In this document: positions 1-5,764 of the stretch, one piece after another
How positions within the stretch are numbered: position 1 is the stretch's first letter
Layout: every line of letters begins with the position of its first letter
NCBI GenBank assembly: GCA_023249835.1
Contig: JAHFBY010000051.1
Coordinates: 1,438-8,497, forward strand
Length of the DNA: 7,060 nucleotides
Reading direction: 5' to 3'
Source: Elusimicrobiota bacterium
GTDB taxonomy: Bacteria > Elusimicrobiota > Elusimicrobia > 2-02-FULL-39-32
Translations under genes and position numbers: made by a program
The notes under the pieces: model-generated
What the model was told of the DNA's origin: nothing
The model's database searches: none
What the model saw: only the letters and a program-made list of their open reading frames with translations

Positions 1-227
1 TCCACCAAGGAAAAACCAGGCAAAACCGTATAATTGCGCAAGCTGTTGCCAATGGGTTAGTGCAGTCGGCTCTAACCACCGGAGTACCCATCACATTTGG
101 CATTATTACCCCGCAAACGATTCAACAAGCGCAGGCGCGGTCAGGACCAAACCTTGCCAACAAAGGCAGTCAAGCAGCCGCAGCGGCTCTACTTATGATA
201 CCGACTCTCCAAAACATCTCCGCCTAG
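1..227 (+). CDS. ribH: 6,7-dimethyl-8-ribityllumazine synthase, C-terminal part (5' end outside window)
   Basis: This is the last 74 codons of a lumazine synthase, read in the frame starting at base 3 and ending at TAG 225-227. The family condenses ribulose-derived 3,4-dihydroxybutanone phosphate with a ribityl-aminouracil in the penultimate step of riboflavin synthesis, usually as a cytosolic pentamer or 60-mer. The match rests on the TTGVPITFGIITPQT stretch, the ARSGPNLANKG stretch (the Arg corresponds to the phosphate-binding Arg127 of the Bacillus enzyme) and the Ala-rich final helix. The neighbouring nusB supports it, since ribH-nusB is a common bacterial pair. Oddity: where the family has G-x-T-x-H-x-D, this protein reads GKTRQNR, so the catalytic His is Gln and the following Asp is Arg. 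It may be a weak or repurposed enzyme. The identity is fairly sure; the activity is not. Confidence 0.85.
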   Translation, partial: HQGKTRQNRIIAQAVANGLVQSALTTGVPITFGIITPQTIQQAQARSGPNLANKGSQAAAAALLMIPTLQNISA

Positions 228-233
228 AAAATT

Positions 234-635
234 ATGTCAAGCCGTCGGGTTGCCCGTGAAGTTGCCTTACAATCGCTCTATCTAATAGACACTTGCAAAT
301 ATACGCCGGAGTCGGCAATCCAAACCGTATTACAAATACCGCTTTCAAAACCCTTGCGTGAATTTGTAAATGATCTAGTTAATGGCGTAACAATCCAAAA
401 ACCGGAAATTGACGCAATTCTTTCGGGGTGCCTAGAGAACTGGAACATGAAGCGCCTGGCTATTGTGGACAGAAACATTTTGCGGCTTGCCACATACGAA
501 ATCATCAACGACAAAGACACTCCGATTTCAGTAATCCTTAATGAAGCCATTGAGATTGCCAAACTCTATTCAACTGAGGACTCCAGCAAATTCGTCAACG
601 GTATCCTTGACAAGGTAAAATCGGAACGAAAATAA
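234..635 (+). CDS. nusB: Transcription antitermination factor NusB
   Basis: NusB binds NusE (ribosomal protein S10) and the boxA RNA element and takes part in the antitermination complex that allows full transcription of rRNA operons. At 133 residues the length is normal and the protein should be all helical and cytosolic. Visible family signatures are the N-terminal Arg-rich SSRRVAREVALQSLY stretch (residues 2-16, boxA RNA-binding side), DRNILRLATYEI (79-90), ILNEAIEIAKLYS (101-113) and the closing KFVNGILDKV (119-128). The ATG lies six bases after the ribH stop with no Shine-Dalgarno sequence in front, so translation may depend on coupling to ribH. The arrangement ribH-nusB is classical. 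Nothing in it looks damaged. Confidence 0.96.
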   Translation: MSSRRVAREVALQSLYLIDTCKYTPESAIQTVLQIPLSKPLREFVNDLVNGVTIQKPEIDAILSGCLENWNMKRLAIVDRNILRLATYEIINDKDTPISVILNEAIEIAKLYSTEDSSKFVNGILDKVKSERK

Positions 636-655
636 ATTTTGCGAGTTTGACCTGC

Positions 656-2656
656 ATGAACCCGGCCAAAGAAATTCAATTGTTGAAAGATGAAATTGAT
701 CATCACAACTACCTCTACTACGCGCTAGACAAACCTGAAATCTCCGATCAAGAGTTTGACAGTTTAATTCAGAAGTTAAAAAAACTGGAAGAAGAATTCC
801 CCGGGTGGATCACTCCTGACTCTCCCACGCAAAGGGTTGGCGGCAAAGCAACGAGTTCATTTTTACCGCACAAACATTCCAAAGCTATGCTCTCTTTGGA
901 CAACGTCTATACCGAAGAGGAATTTTTAGCTTGGTGGAACCGGGTGATTAAGGCTTTAGGCAGCGACAATGAAATGGAAGTGACCATTGAACCAAAAATT
1001 GACGGCACAAGTTTGTCCTTGATATATCAAGATGGCCTTCTAATCAGCGCGGCAACCAGGGGAGACGGAATGGTGGGAGAAGATGTGACCATGAACGCAA
1101 AAACTATCCGCGCCATACCCCTACGCTTAAAATCTCTCAACAAACTTTCCGGAACTTTTGAATGCCGAGGAGAAGTGTATATCCATAGATCTGATTTTGA
1201 CTGGATTAACCGCCAAGCGCAAAAGGCCGGAGAAAAAATGTTTGTCAATGCAAGGAACGCCGCCTCCGGATCGCTCCGCCAAAAAGACCCTCAAATTACT
1301 GCGCAGCGAAAACTACGTTTTTGCGTCCATTCGCATGGCGCAATGGACCTGCCCGAATCCCATGCTGATTTTTTAGAAACGTGCAAGAGATATCTCCTGC
1401 CCGTAACTTATTCCACCCTCCTCTGCCAAACGCCGGACCAAGTTATGGAACTCTATTCTAAACTAGCTGCCGCTCGCAAAACATTGCCCTATGAAATAGA
1501 CGGCATCGTCATTAAAATTAATTCCTATAAAAAACAAGCTCTGTTGGGAAACACGGCTAAAAGTCCGCGTTGGGCTATTGCTTTCAAATTTAAAGCTTTT
1601 CAAGCTGAAACCATGCTGCTCGGTGTGGAGTATTCTGTCGGACGGACCGGAACCATCACACCGGTCGCAAAAGTGCGTCCGGTGGAATGCGGGGGAGTGA
1701 CAATATCCTCAATTTCCCTGCATAATTTTGATGAAATAGAGCGGTTGGGCATAGGTTTAGGGGACAAAATTTTAATCGAACGCGCGGGCGACGTTATTCC
1801 CAAAGTAGTCAGAGTCTTAACGCCTGCCGAGCAAAGAACCCTGATCCCTAACCCCAAGTTTTGTCCGTCCTGTGGAGAAAAGATCCCTTTACCTTCTGAA
1901 GAAGAGGTGGCCTTGCGTTGCCCAAACTTCAATTGTCAAGCGCAGTTGGAACAAAGCATACTGCATTTTGCCGGGCGCGACGGCATGGATATAGAAGGTA
2001 TGGGTCCAGCAATAGTATCGCAAATTTTATCTAAAAAACTGATTAAAGGAATTGCCGGACTTTATTCACTTAAAAAAGAAGAGCTTTTGCAGTGCGATTT
2101 GTTTGCGGCTAAAAAAGCGGAGAAATTGATTGACCATATTCAAAAGAGCAAAATTCGTCCATTATCCAAACTGTTAACAGCCTTAGGTATCCGACACGTG
2201 GGCGAAAGGGTGGCGCAAATCCTAGCTAAACATTATCCTTCCCTGGACCGCTTAGCCCAAACCCAAAAAGAGGAACTGACCAAAATCCCTGAAGTTGGAC
2301 CAATTATTGCCGAATCTATTCATCAATACTTTTTACAGGAAAAAACATTGGAGTTGATCCGTGATTTAAAAGTTCACGGCGTAAACATGCTTGAACCCCA
2401 AGGGTCGCTCATCGCATCGCCTTTTTCCAATAAATCTATCGTAATCACCGGAGAATTGGCGCATTTTACCCGAAGTGAAGCAGAAAAACTGATTGGGACA
2501 TTAGGCGGTCGCTGCACCGGAACAGTATCGGCAAAAACAGATTACTTGGTCGTGGGCAATGCGCCCGGCTCGAAATTTGAAAAGGCTAAAAAATTGGGCG
2601 TCGCTATCCTAACCGAATCAGAGTTCATACAGTTATCAAACCCTATTTCGCAATGA
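656..2656 (+). CDS. ligA: NAD+-dependent DNA ligase LigA
   Basis: LigA seals nicks with 5'-phosphate and 3'-OH during replication and repair, using NAD+ to adenylate itself. The chosen ATG gives 666 residues, the usual length. A TTG at 647 in the same frame would add three residues; neither has a clear Shine-Dalgarno site, but ATG 656 puts the catalytic residues almost at E. coli numbering. In that numbering: domain Ia with HHNYLYY (16-22); adenylated Lys114 in EPKIDG; RGE with Glu173; IDGIVIK with Lys287; SPRWAIAFKFK (303-313); OB fold; four-Cys zinc finger at 403, 406, 422 and 427; helix-hairpin-helix region about 435-575; BRCT domain about 588-663. All key residues are intact. It lies 20 bases after nusB on the same strand, probably in the same transcript. 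Confidence 0.98.
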   Translation: MNPAKEIQLLKDEIDHHNYLYYALDKPEISDQEFDSLIQKLKKLEEEFPGWITPDSPTQRVGGKATSSFLPHKHSKAMLSLDNVYTEEEFLAWWNRVIKALGSDNEMEVTIEPKIDGTSLSLIYQDGLLISAATRGDGMVGEDVTMNAKTIRAIPLRLKSLNKLSGTFECRGEVYIHRSDFDWINRQAQKAGEKMFVNARNAASGSLRQKDPQITAQRKLRFCVHSHGAMDLPESHADFLETCKRYLLPVTYSTLLCQTPDQVMELYSKLAAARKTLPYEIDGIVIKINSYKKQALLGNTAKSPRWAIAFKFKAFQAETMLLGVEYSVGRTGTITPVAKVRPVECGGVTISSISLHNFDEIERLGIGLGDKILIERAGDVIPKVVRVLTPAEQRTLIPNPKFCPSCGEKIPLPSEEEVALRCPNFNCQAQLEQSILHFAGRDGMDIEGMGPAIVSQILSKKLIKGIAGLYSLKKEELLQCDLFAAKKAEKLIDHIQKSKIRPLSKLLTALGIRHVGERVAQILAKHYPSLDRLAQTQKEELTKIPEVGPIIAESIHQYFLQEKTLELIRDLKVHGVNMLEPQGSLIASPFSNKSIVITGELAHFTRSEAEKLIGTLGGRCTGTVSAKTDYLVVGNAPGSKFEKAKKLGVAILTESEFIQLSNPISQ

Positions 2657-2676
2657 CAAAAGATATGTTATATAAT
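2647..2676 (+). promoter_or_regulatory. Candidate sigma70-type promoter for the cyclic-nucleotide-binding gene
   Basis: A perfect TATAAT (2671-2676) is preceded, with an 18-base spacer, by TTCGCA (2647-2652), which matches TTGACA at four of six positions. The promoter starts inside the last codons of ligA. Transcription would begin near 2683, just before the Shine-Dalgarno site. A short inverted repeat, GTTAT-N3-ATAAC (2667-2679), covers the -10 box and could be an operator, though AT-rich symmetry of this size may be chance. Confidence 0.55.
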
Positions 2677-2686
2677 AACCCATATT

Positions 2687-2692
2687 GGAGGG
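2687..2692 (+). promoter_or_regulatory. Strong Shine-Dalgarno site deciding the start of the cyclic-nucleotide-binding gene
   Basis: GGAGGG sits seven bases before ATG 2700. The longer reading from TTG 2685 would place this ribosome binding site inside the coding sequence, so ATG 2700 is the better start. Confidence 0.85.
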
Positions 2693-2699
2693 CCTTCCT

Positions 2700-3176
2700 A
2701 TGATAAGTAATTTGCTTGCACAAAATGCGTTCTTTAAGGGTCTAGACCCCGCGGAACTTGATCTTTTTATTGAGATCGCAGAAGAAAAAACGTTTGCTAA
2801 CGACGAGATGATTTTTAAAGAAGGGTCTAAGGGCGACAAGATGTATTTAATTATATCCGGCACCATTGAAATTTGGAAGAGCGAAGACACCCAAGCGCGC
2901 GGCTCCCGGCTTGCCAGGCTAAGAGAAGGGGAAATTTTCGGTGAAATGGCTTTGTTTGATCAGGGACCCCGGTCTGCCACCGCCGTTGCCTCGCTTAACA
3001 AAGAAACAAAACTTATAATTTGGCAGGACGAAAAAATAGCTAAACTTATCAATGTCCACCCGGAAACTGGAAACAAAATTTTAAATAATATTTTGCGGAA
3101 ACTAAGTCATCGGTTGCGCATTGCCAATGACGCCATTCACACGCTCTTACGCGCCAACCAATACGTTGCAATTTAA
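2700..3176 (+). CDS. Stand-alone cyclic-nucleotide-binding (CRP-type sensor) domain protein
   Basis: A 158-residue soluble protein consisting of one cyclic-nucleotide-binding domain, as in CRP/FNR regulators and the regulatory subunit of protein kinase A. It begins with a short helix (NAFFKGLDPAEL, residues 9-20), then the beta roll with EGSKGDKMYLIISGTIEIW (41-59) and the phosphate-binding cassette GEIFGEMALFDQGPRSATA (77-95). In CRP-type domains the Glu (here 82) and Arg-Ser (91-92) of this cassette contact the cyclic nucleotide, and both are present, so ligand binding is plausible. The C-terminal 45 residues form the usual dimerisation-type helix, but the chain ends before any helix-turn-helix, so it is not a complete DNA-binding regulator. 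It has its own promoter and Shine-Dalgarno site. Its partner is unknown. It converges on the ferredoxin gene with one base between stops. Confidence 0.9.
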   Translation: MISNLLAQNAFFKGLDPAELDLFIEIAEEKTFANDEMIFKEGSKGDKMYLIISGTIEIWKSEDTQARGSRLARLREGEIFGEMALFDQGPRSATAVASLNKETKLIIWQDEKIAKLINVHPETGNKILNNILRKLSHRLRIANDAIHTLLRANQYVAI

Positions 3177-3177
3177 T

Positions 3178-3501
3178 TTATTTTAAGACTTGTGGTGTGG
3201 GATCGCTTTGGTAGGCTAGGAACGCCGGCAATGGCGGGCGCGGTTGTGTTGGCCGCGCAACCATGGTGATCGCTTCCCAAGGGCATATCCGCAAACATAA
3301 CGTGCAGCCTGTGCATTGATCATCTTGAACGTCGACAACTATCATGCCGAAAGGTGTGGAGCTGGAGGGATCAAGTTTAACAATGCAGTTTTCGTTCGGC
3401 ATTACCGATAAACAAGCTTCGCACCCCGAACAAATGTCCGGACTTATGCTCGCTATTAGTTTGGATTTAGGTTTTTTGGGTAACGGCGCTGCTAGAGCCA
3501 T
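3178..3501 (-). CDS. Dicluster 4Fe-4S ferredoxin-like protein with altered first cysteine motif
   Basis: A 107-residue cytosolic protein with two ferredoxin motifs, presumably an electron carrier or a small subunit of a redox enzyme. The second motif is canonical: Cys63-x2-Cys66-x2-Cys69-x3-Cys73-Pro. The first starts normally at Cys24, Cys27 and Cys30, but the fourth position before Pro35 is Met34, and a further Cys lies at 39. In this fold the fourth Cys of one motif ligates the cluster held by the other motif, so the second cluster may be 3Fe-4S, absent, or ligated by Cys39. A basic N-terminal stretch (PKKPKSK, 8-14) and a proline-rich tail (83-103) flank the domain; there is no signal peptide or membrane segment. 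There is no Shine-Dalgarno site before the ATG, but a near-consensus promoter abuts it. No enzyme partner is encoded nearby, so its role cannot be named. Confidence 0.88.
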   Translation of the reverse strand: MALAAPLPKKPKSKLIASISPDICSGCEACLSVMPNENCIVKLDPSSSTPFGMIVVDVQDDQCTGCTLCLRICPWEAITMVARPTQPRPPLPAFLAYQSDPTPQVLK

Positions 3502-3507
3502 AAGTTC

Positions 3508-3536
3508 ATTATGGCAGATATGAAAAAATTTGTCAA
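3508..3536 (-). promoter_or_regulatory. Near-consensus promoter of the ferredoxin gene, predicted leaderless start
   Basis: On the minus strand a perfect TTGACA (3536-3531) is followed after 17 bases by CATAAT (3513-3508), five of six to consensus, with an extended -10 TGC directly before it. Six bases separate the -10 box from the ATG at 3501, so the expected start of transcription falls on or within a base of the start codon. The -35 box overlaps the region just upstream of the divergent nfo start at 3542. Confidence 0.75.
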
Positions 3537-3541
3537 TTTAT

Positions 3542-4408
3542 ATGAAAAAGGATAAAAAAGGCCCGCTCCTGGGCGCGCATATGTCCATAGCCGGCGGAGT
3601 GGCCAAAGCTATTGAGGCAGGATCTTCCATTGGCTGTAACGCCATTCAGATATTCACCAAATCCTCTCGCCAATGGGTTTCAAACCAGTATAGCTCCGAA
3701 GAGGTTGCGGAATTTAAACGATTAAAAAAAGCCAGTTCCATTGAAACTGTGATTGCCCATGACTCTTACTTGCTTAACCTCGGATCGCCCAACCCAGCTT
3801 TAAGAAAAAAATCAGTGGGCGCTTTTATCGATGAAATGGAACGCTGCGAAATTTTAGAAATCCCTTACCTTGTCGCTCACCCAGGCTCGCATACCGGATC
3901 CGGGGAAGAAGCGGGGATTAAAACCATTGCCAACTCTTTAGATGAAATTTATACGGCATGTAAAGGCTTCCGTACGCGCATAACCTTAGAAATTACGGCT
4001 GGTCAAGGGTCTAACCTGGGATATAAATTTCAACAAATCCGCGCAATGATGGACTCTTCTCAGTTTTCAGACCAGCTTCGAGTTTGCTTTGATACAGAAC
4101 ACGCTTTTGCCGCCGGATACGACCTACGCACAGCCGAGGGGTATGAAAAGACTTTTAATGATTTTGATCGGGAAATTGGTCTAAAAAAAATAGTCGCGTT
4201 TCATTTAAACGATTCCAAAAAGGAATTTGGCTCTCGGGTAGACCGTCATGAACATATCGGCAAAGGTTTTATTGGGGAAGAGGCATTCAAAATGCTGATG
4301 AACGACCCGCGCTTCAGCGACACGGTAATGTGTTTAGAAACGCCTAAAGGCCCCGAGTTAAGCGAGGACGTTGAAAACTTAAAGCTTTTGCGCAGTTTTA
4401 TTAAATAA
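3542..4408 (+). CDS. nfo: Endonuclease IV (apurinic/apyrimidinic endonuclease)
   Basis: Endonuclease IV is a tri-zinc TIM-barrel enzyme of base excision repair that cuts the backbone 5' of abasic sites and clears blocked 3' ends. From ATG 3542 the protein is 288 residues, normal for the family; an in-frame TTG at 3530 would add four residues and is less likely because the family begins only a few residues before GAHMS. All nine metal ligands known from the E. coli enzyme can be placed: His73, His113 (HPGSH), Glu150 (LEITAGQGS), Asp184 and His187 (DTEHAFAAGYD), His221 (HLNDSK), Asp234 and His236 (VDRHEH) and Glu266 (LETP). Small departures from common motifs are LEITAGQ for LENTAGQ and DTEH for DTCH. 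There is no Shine-Dalgarno sequence, and no convincing promoter in the 40 bases before it. Confidence 0.97.
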   Translation: MKKDKKGPLLGAHMSIAGGVAKAIEAGSSIGCNAIQIFTKSSRQWVSNQYSSEEVAEFKRLKKASSIETVIAHDSYLLNLGSPNPALRKKSVGAFIDEMERCEILEIPYLVAHPGSHTGSGEEAGIKTIANSLDEIYTACKGFRTRITLEITAGQGSNLGYKFQQIRAMMDSSQFSDQLRVCFDTEHAFAAGYDLRTAEGYEKTFNDFDREIGLKKIVAFHLNDSKKEFGSRVDRHEHIGKGFIGEEAFKMLMNDPRFSDTVMCLETPKGPELSEDVENLKLLRSFIK

Positions 4409-4417
4409 AGTTAGTTT

Positions 4418-4894
4418 TTATTGAACTTGTTCTAAGATAGCCTCTGCGTGGCCATCCACTTTAACTTTCCGGTAAATTTTATGCAATTTCCCTTCAGGGT
4501 TAATGACGAAGGTGGACCGCTCAATGCCCCAAAACTTCTTTGAAAACATGGTTTTCTTTTTATAGACCCCATACAACCGGGAAACTTTTGCATCTTCATC
4601 ACAAAGCAGGGAAAAATTCAACGAATATTTTTGGATAAATTTTTGATGGCTTGCAGCCGCATCCAGACTCACGCCCAAGACCGCTATTTTTTTGTTTAAA
4701 AACAACTGTTGCTGATCTCTAAAACTGCATGCTTCCTTAGTGCAACCCGGAGTATCGTCTTTAGGATAAAAATAAAGCACAACCCACTGGCCTTTGCAAT
4801 CAGAAAGTGAAACACGTTTACCGTTTTGATCTTGCAAAGAAAAATTAGGCGCGGTTACCCCTTCTTCCAATACATTCAATACCTGAACTGACAT
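4418..4894 (-). CDS. bcp: Thioredoxin-dependent thiol peroxidase (peroxiredoxin, Bcp/PrxQ type)
   Basis: A 158-residue cytosolic peroxiredoxin that reduces hydrogen peroxide and organic peroxides and is recycled by thioredoxin. The thioredoxin-fold core is recognisable from APNFSLQDQNGK (15-26), VVLYFYPKDDTPGCTKEAC (38-56), GVSLDA (74-79) and ERSTFVINPEG (125-135). Cys51 is the peroxidatic residue and Cys56, five residues on, the resolving one, the 1-Cys-x4-Cys pattern of PrxQ proteins; Arg126 matches the conserved active-site Arg. Two starts are adjacent, GTG 4897 and ATG 4894. The AGGAGG at 4907-4902 is seven bases before the ATG and only four before the GTG, so ATG is preferred. The gene converges with nfo nine bases away and diverges from recX. 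Confidence 0.96.
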   Translation of the reverse strand: MSVQVLNVLEEGVTAPNFSLQDQNGKRVSLSDCKGQWVVLYFYPKDDTPGCTKEACSFRDQQQLFLNKKIAVLGVSLDAAASHQKFIQKYSLNFSLLCDEDAKVSRLYGVYKKKTMFSKKFWGIERSTFVINPEGKLHKIYRKVKVDGHAEAILEQVQ

Positions 4895-4901
4895 CACACA
4901 T

Positions 4902-4907
4902 CCTCCT
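4902..4907 (-). promoter_or_regulatory. Shine-Dalgarno site of bcp
   Basis: AGGAGG on the minus strand with seven bases to ATG 4894. This spacing favours the ATG over the GTG three bases upstream of it. Confidence 0.85.
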
Positions 4908-4953
4908 GATATTTCATATTAAAAATGATGACTTATTGATTTCCAATGCCTTT

Positions 4954-4982
4954 ATTTTACATTTTTTCCGTTTCGGGGTCCA
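4954..4982 (-). promoter_or_regulatory. Candidate promoter for bcp
   Basis: On the minus strand TGGACC (4982-4977, four of six to TTGACA) is followed after 17 bases by TAAAAT (4959-4954, five of six to TATAAT). Transcription would start near 4947 and give a leader of about 50 bases. The region is AT-rich, so a different -10 box closer to the gene is possible. Confidence 0.4.
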
Positions 4983-5001
4983 CTATTAAAAAGTAAAATT
5001 T

Positions 5002-5031
5002 TTGCGCGGCGCGGCATAATTCTGATATAAT
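5002..5031 (+). promoter_or_regulatory. Candidate extended -10 promoter for the recX-purH pair
   Basis: A perfect TATAAT (5026-5031) is directly preceded by TGA, an extended -10 motif, and lies 18 bases after TTGCGC (5002-5007, four of six to TTGACA). The expected transcription start near 5038 gives a leader of about 40 bases before ATG 5078. Confidence 0.65.
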
Positions 5032-5077
5032 ATATTTTATACGTTAAGCCTAAGAATTTTCTTGTGATCTAGTTTTA

Positions 5078-5764
5078 ATGAAAATTGTCCGCATTCTACA
5101 GCATCGCTTCCGTAAAGACTATCAATCCGTACTAACTGAAGAAGGAAAAAGTATTAAGTTGCATACGGAGTTAGCGCAAAAGCACCATCTGGTAGACGGC
5201 ATGGAGTTGCCTGAAAGTCAATGGGAAGACATTTTACAGCTCAACCATAAGAAAGAAGCTCTGGATTATTGTTATTTGCTTTTAAGCTATCGCAGCCGTT
5301 CCGAAAAAGAGATGATGCAAAAACTGGAACGCAAAAAATATACCCGGCAAATAATACATTCGGTAATTAAAGAGTTAAAAGAAAACAGGCTGATCGATGA
5401 TTCTACCTTTGCTAAAAATCTAGCTGAATCCAAGTTAAAACATAAAAATTGGGGTAGAGCTAAAATTGAACGCGACTTGATCGCTCATGGCGTTTCCCCG
5501 GAAAGCGCCAAGATTTTATTATGTGAACTGGCAGAAGAAGAAAACAAAGAATTTGTCTCTGAGGATGAACGCGCTTACCAGGCGCTGCTAAAACGAAAAT
5601 CCCAGCTTAGTTCAGTGGAACCGCATACTAGGTACCGACGGCTGTTTGAATATTTATTGCGACGCGGATTTACTTATGATACGGTAGAAAAAGCGCTATC
5701 CAGGTTTAGGCGCGAAAATTTGTTGGATTTAGATGATAAGGAAACGGAGGAAGATCTAAGATGA
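5078..5764 (+). CDS. recX: Regulatory protein RecX
   Basis: RecX binds RecA filaments and modulates recombination and the SOS response. The 228-residue protein shows the three-helix repeat architecture of the family: repeat 1 with ALDYCYLLLSYRSRSEKEM (61-79), repeat 2 with IDDSTFAKNLAESKL and GRAKIERDLIAHGVS (106-140), and repeat 3 with YRRLFEYLLRRGFTYDTVEKAL (186-207, helices of the last repeat). Before repeat 1 is an N-terminal extension of about 58 residues with a beta-like pattern, as in the longer RecX proteins of Firmicutes; an acidic tail (217-227) ends the chain. The ATG has no Shine-Dalgarno sequence. The gene is not next to recA here, unlike many genomes, and its last codons hold the ribosome binding site of purH, whose ATG overlaps its TGA. 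Confidence 0.88.
   Translation: MKIVRILQHRFRKDYQSVLTEEGKSIKLHTELAQKHHLVDGMELPESQWEDILQLNHKKEALDYCYLLLSYRSRSEKEMMQKLERKKYTRQIIHSVIKELKENRLIDDSTFAKNLAESKLKHKNWGRAKIERDLIAHGVSPESAKILLCELAEEENKEFVSEDERAYQALLKRKSQLSSVEPHTRYRRLFEYLLRRGFTYDTVEKALSRFRRENLLDLDDKETEEDLR
5746..5750 (+). promoter_or_regulatory. Shine-Dalgarno site of purH inside recX
   Basis: GGAGG lies ten bases before ATG 5761, within the last codons of recX. Together with the ATGA overlap of the two genes it indicates coupled translation. Confidence 0.75.

Larger units (their letters stand above)
4908..5077. other. Divergent bcp/recX intergenic region
   Basis: This is the longest non-coding stretch in the window (about 170 bases). 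It is AT-rich and holds one candidate promoter on each strand, with their -35 boxes about 19 bases apart and pointing outward. I see no SOS box of either the CTGT-N8-ACAG or the GAAC-N4-GTTC type, no small open reading frame with a ribosome binding site, and no terminator. The recX leader contains a near-palindrome, AAGAA-TT-TTCTT (5052-5063), of unknown meaning. Confidence 0.6.

Noticed and set aside
1..35. Possible frameshift explaining the odd motif in ribH
   Set aside because: The frame aligns without gaps to the family from the GKT stretch to the stop, and the other two frames over these bases do not restore G-x-T-x-H-x-D.
1600..1932. Minus-strand open frame of 110 codons inside ligA
   Set aside because: It is antisense to the conserved adenylation, OB-fold and zinc-finger coding sequence and shows no family motif or start signals.
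2685..2699. TTG start adding five residues to the cyclic-nucleotide-binding protein
   Set aside because: The added codons contain the GGAGGG ribosome binding site that serves ATG 2700.
3505..3524. TTCAT-N10-ATGAA inverted repeat over the ferredoxin -10 box
   Set aside because: Five-base arms without further symmetry are expected by chance in AT-rich DNA; not enough to call an operator.
4404..4422. AATAAA and TTTATT arms separated by seven bases between nfo and bcp, looking like a bidirectional terminator
   Set aside because: The stem has only six A-T pairs, with no GC core and no proper U tract, so it should be too weak to terminate transcription.
4423..4432. GAAC-TT-GTTC palindrome resembling a Gram-positive SOS box
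   Set aside because: The spacer is two bases instead of four and it lies in the last codons of bcp, far from any promoter.
5005..5014. Direct repeat GCGCG GCGCG in the recX promoter spacer
   Set aside because: Two five-base copies are too short to claim as a repeat or operator.
5026..5041. TATAA-N6-TTATA inverted repeat downstream of the recX -10 box
   Set aside because: It is made only of A and T in an AT-rich stretch and half of it is the -10 box itself, so chance is enough to explain it.
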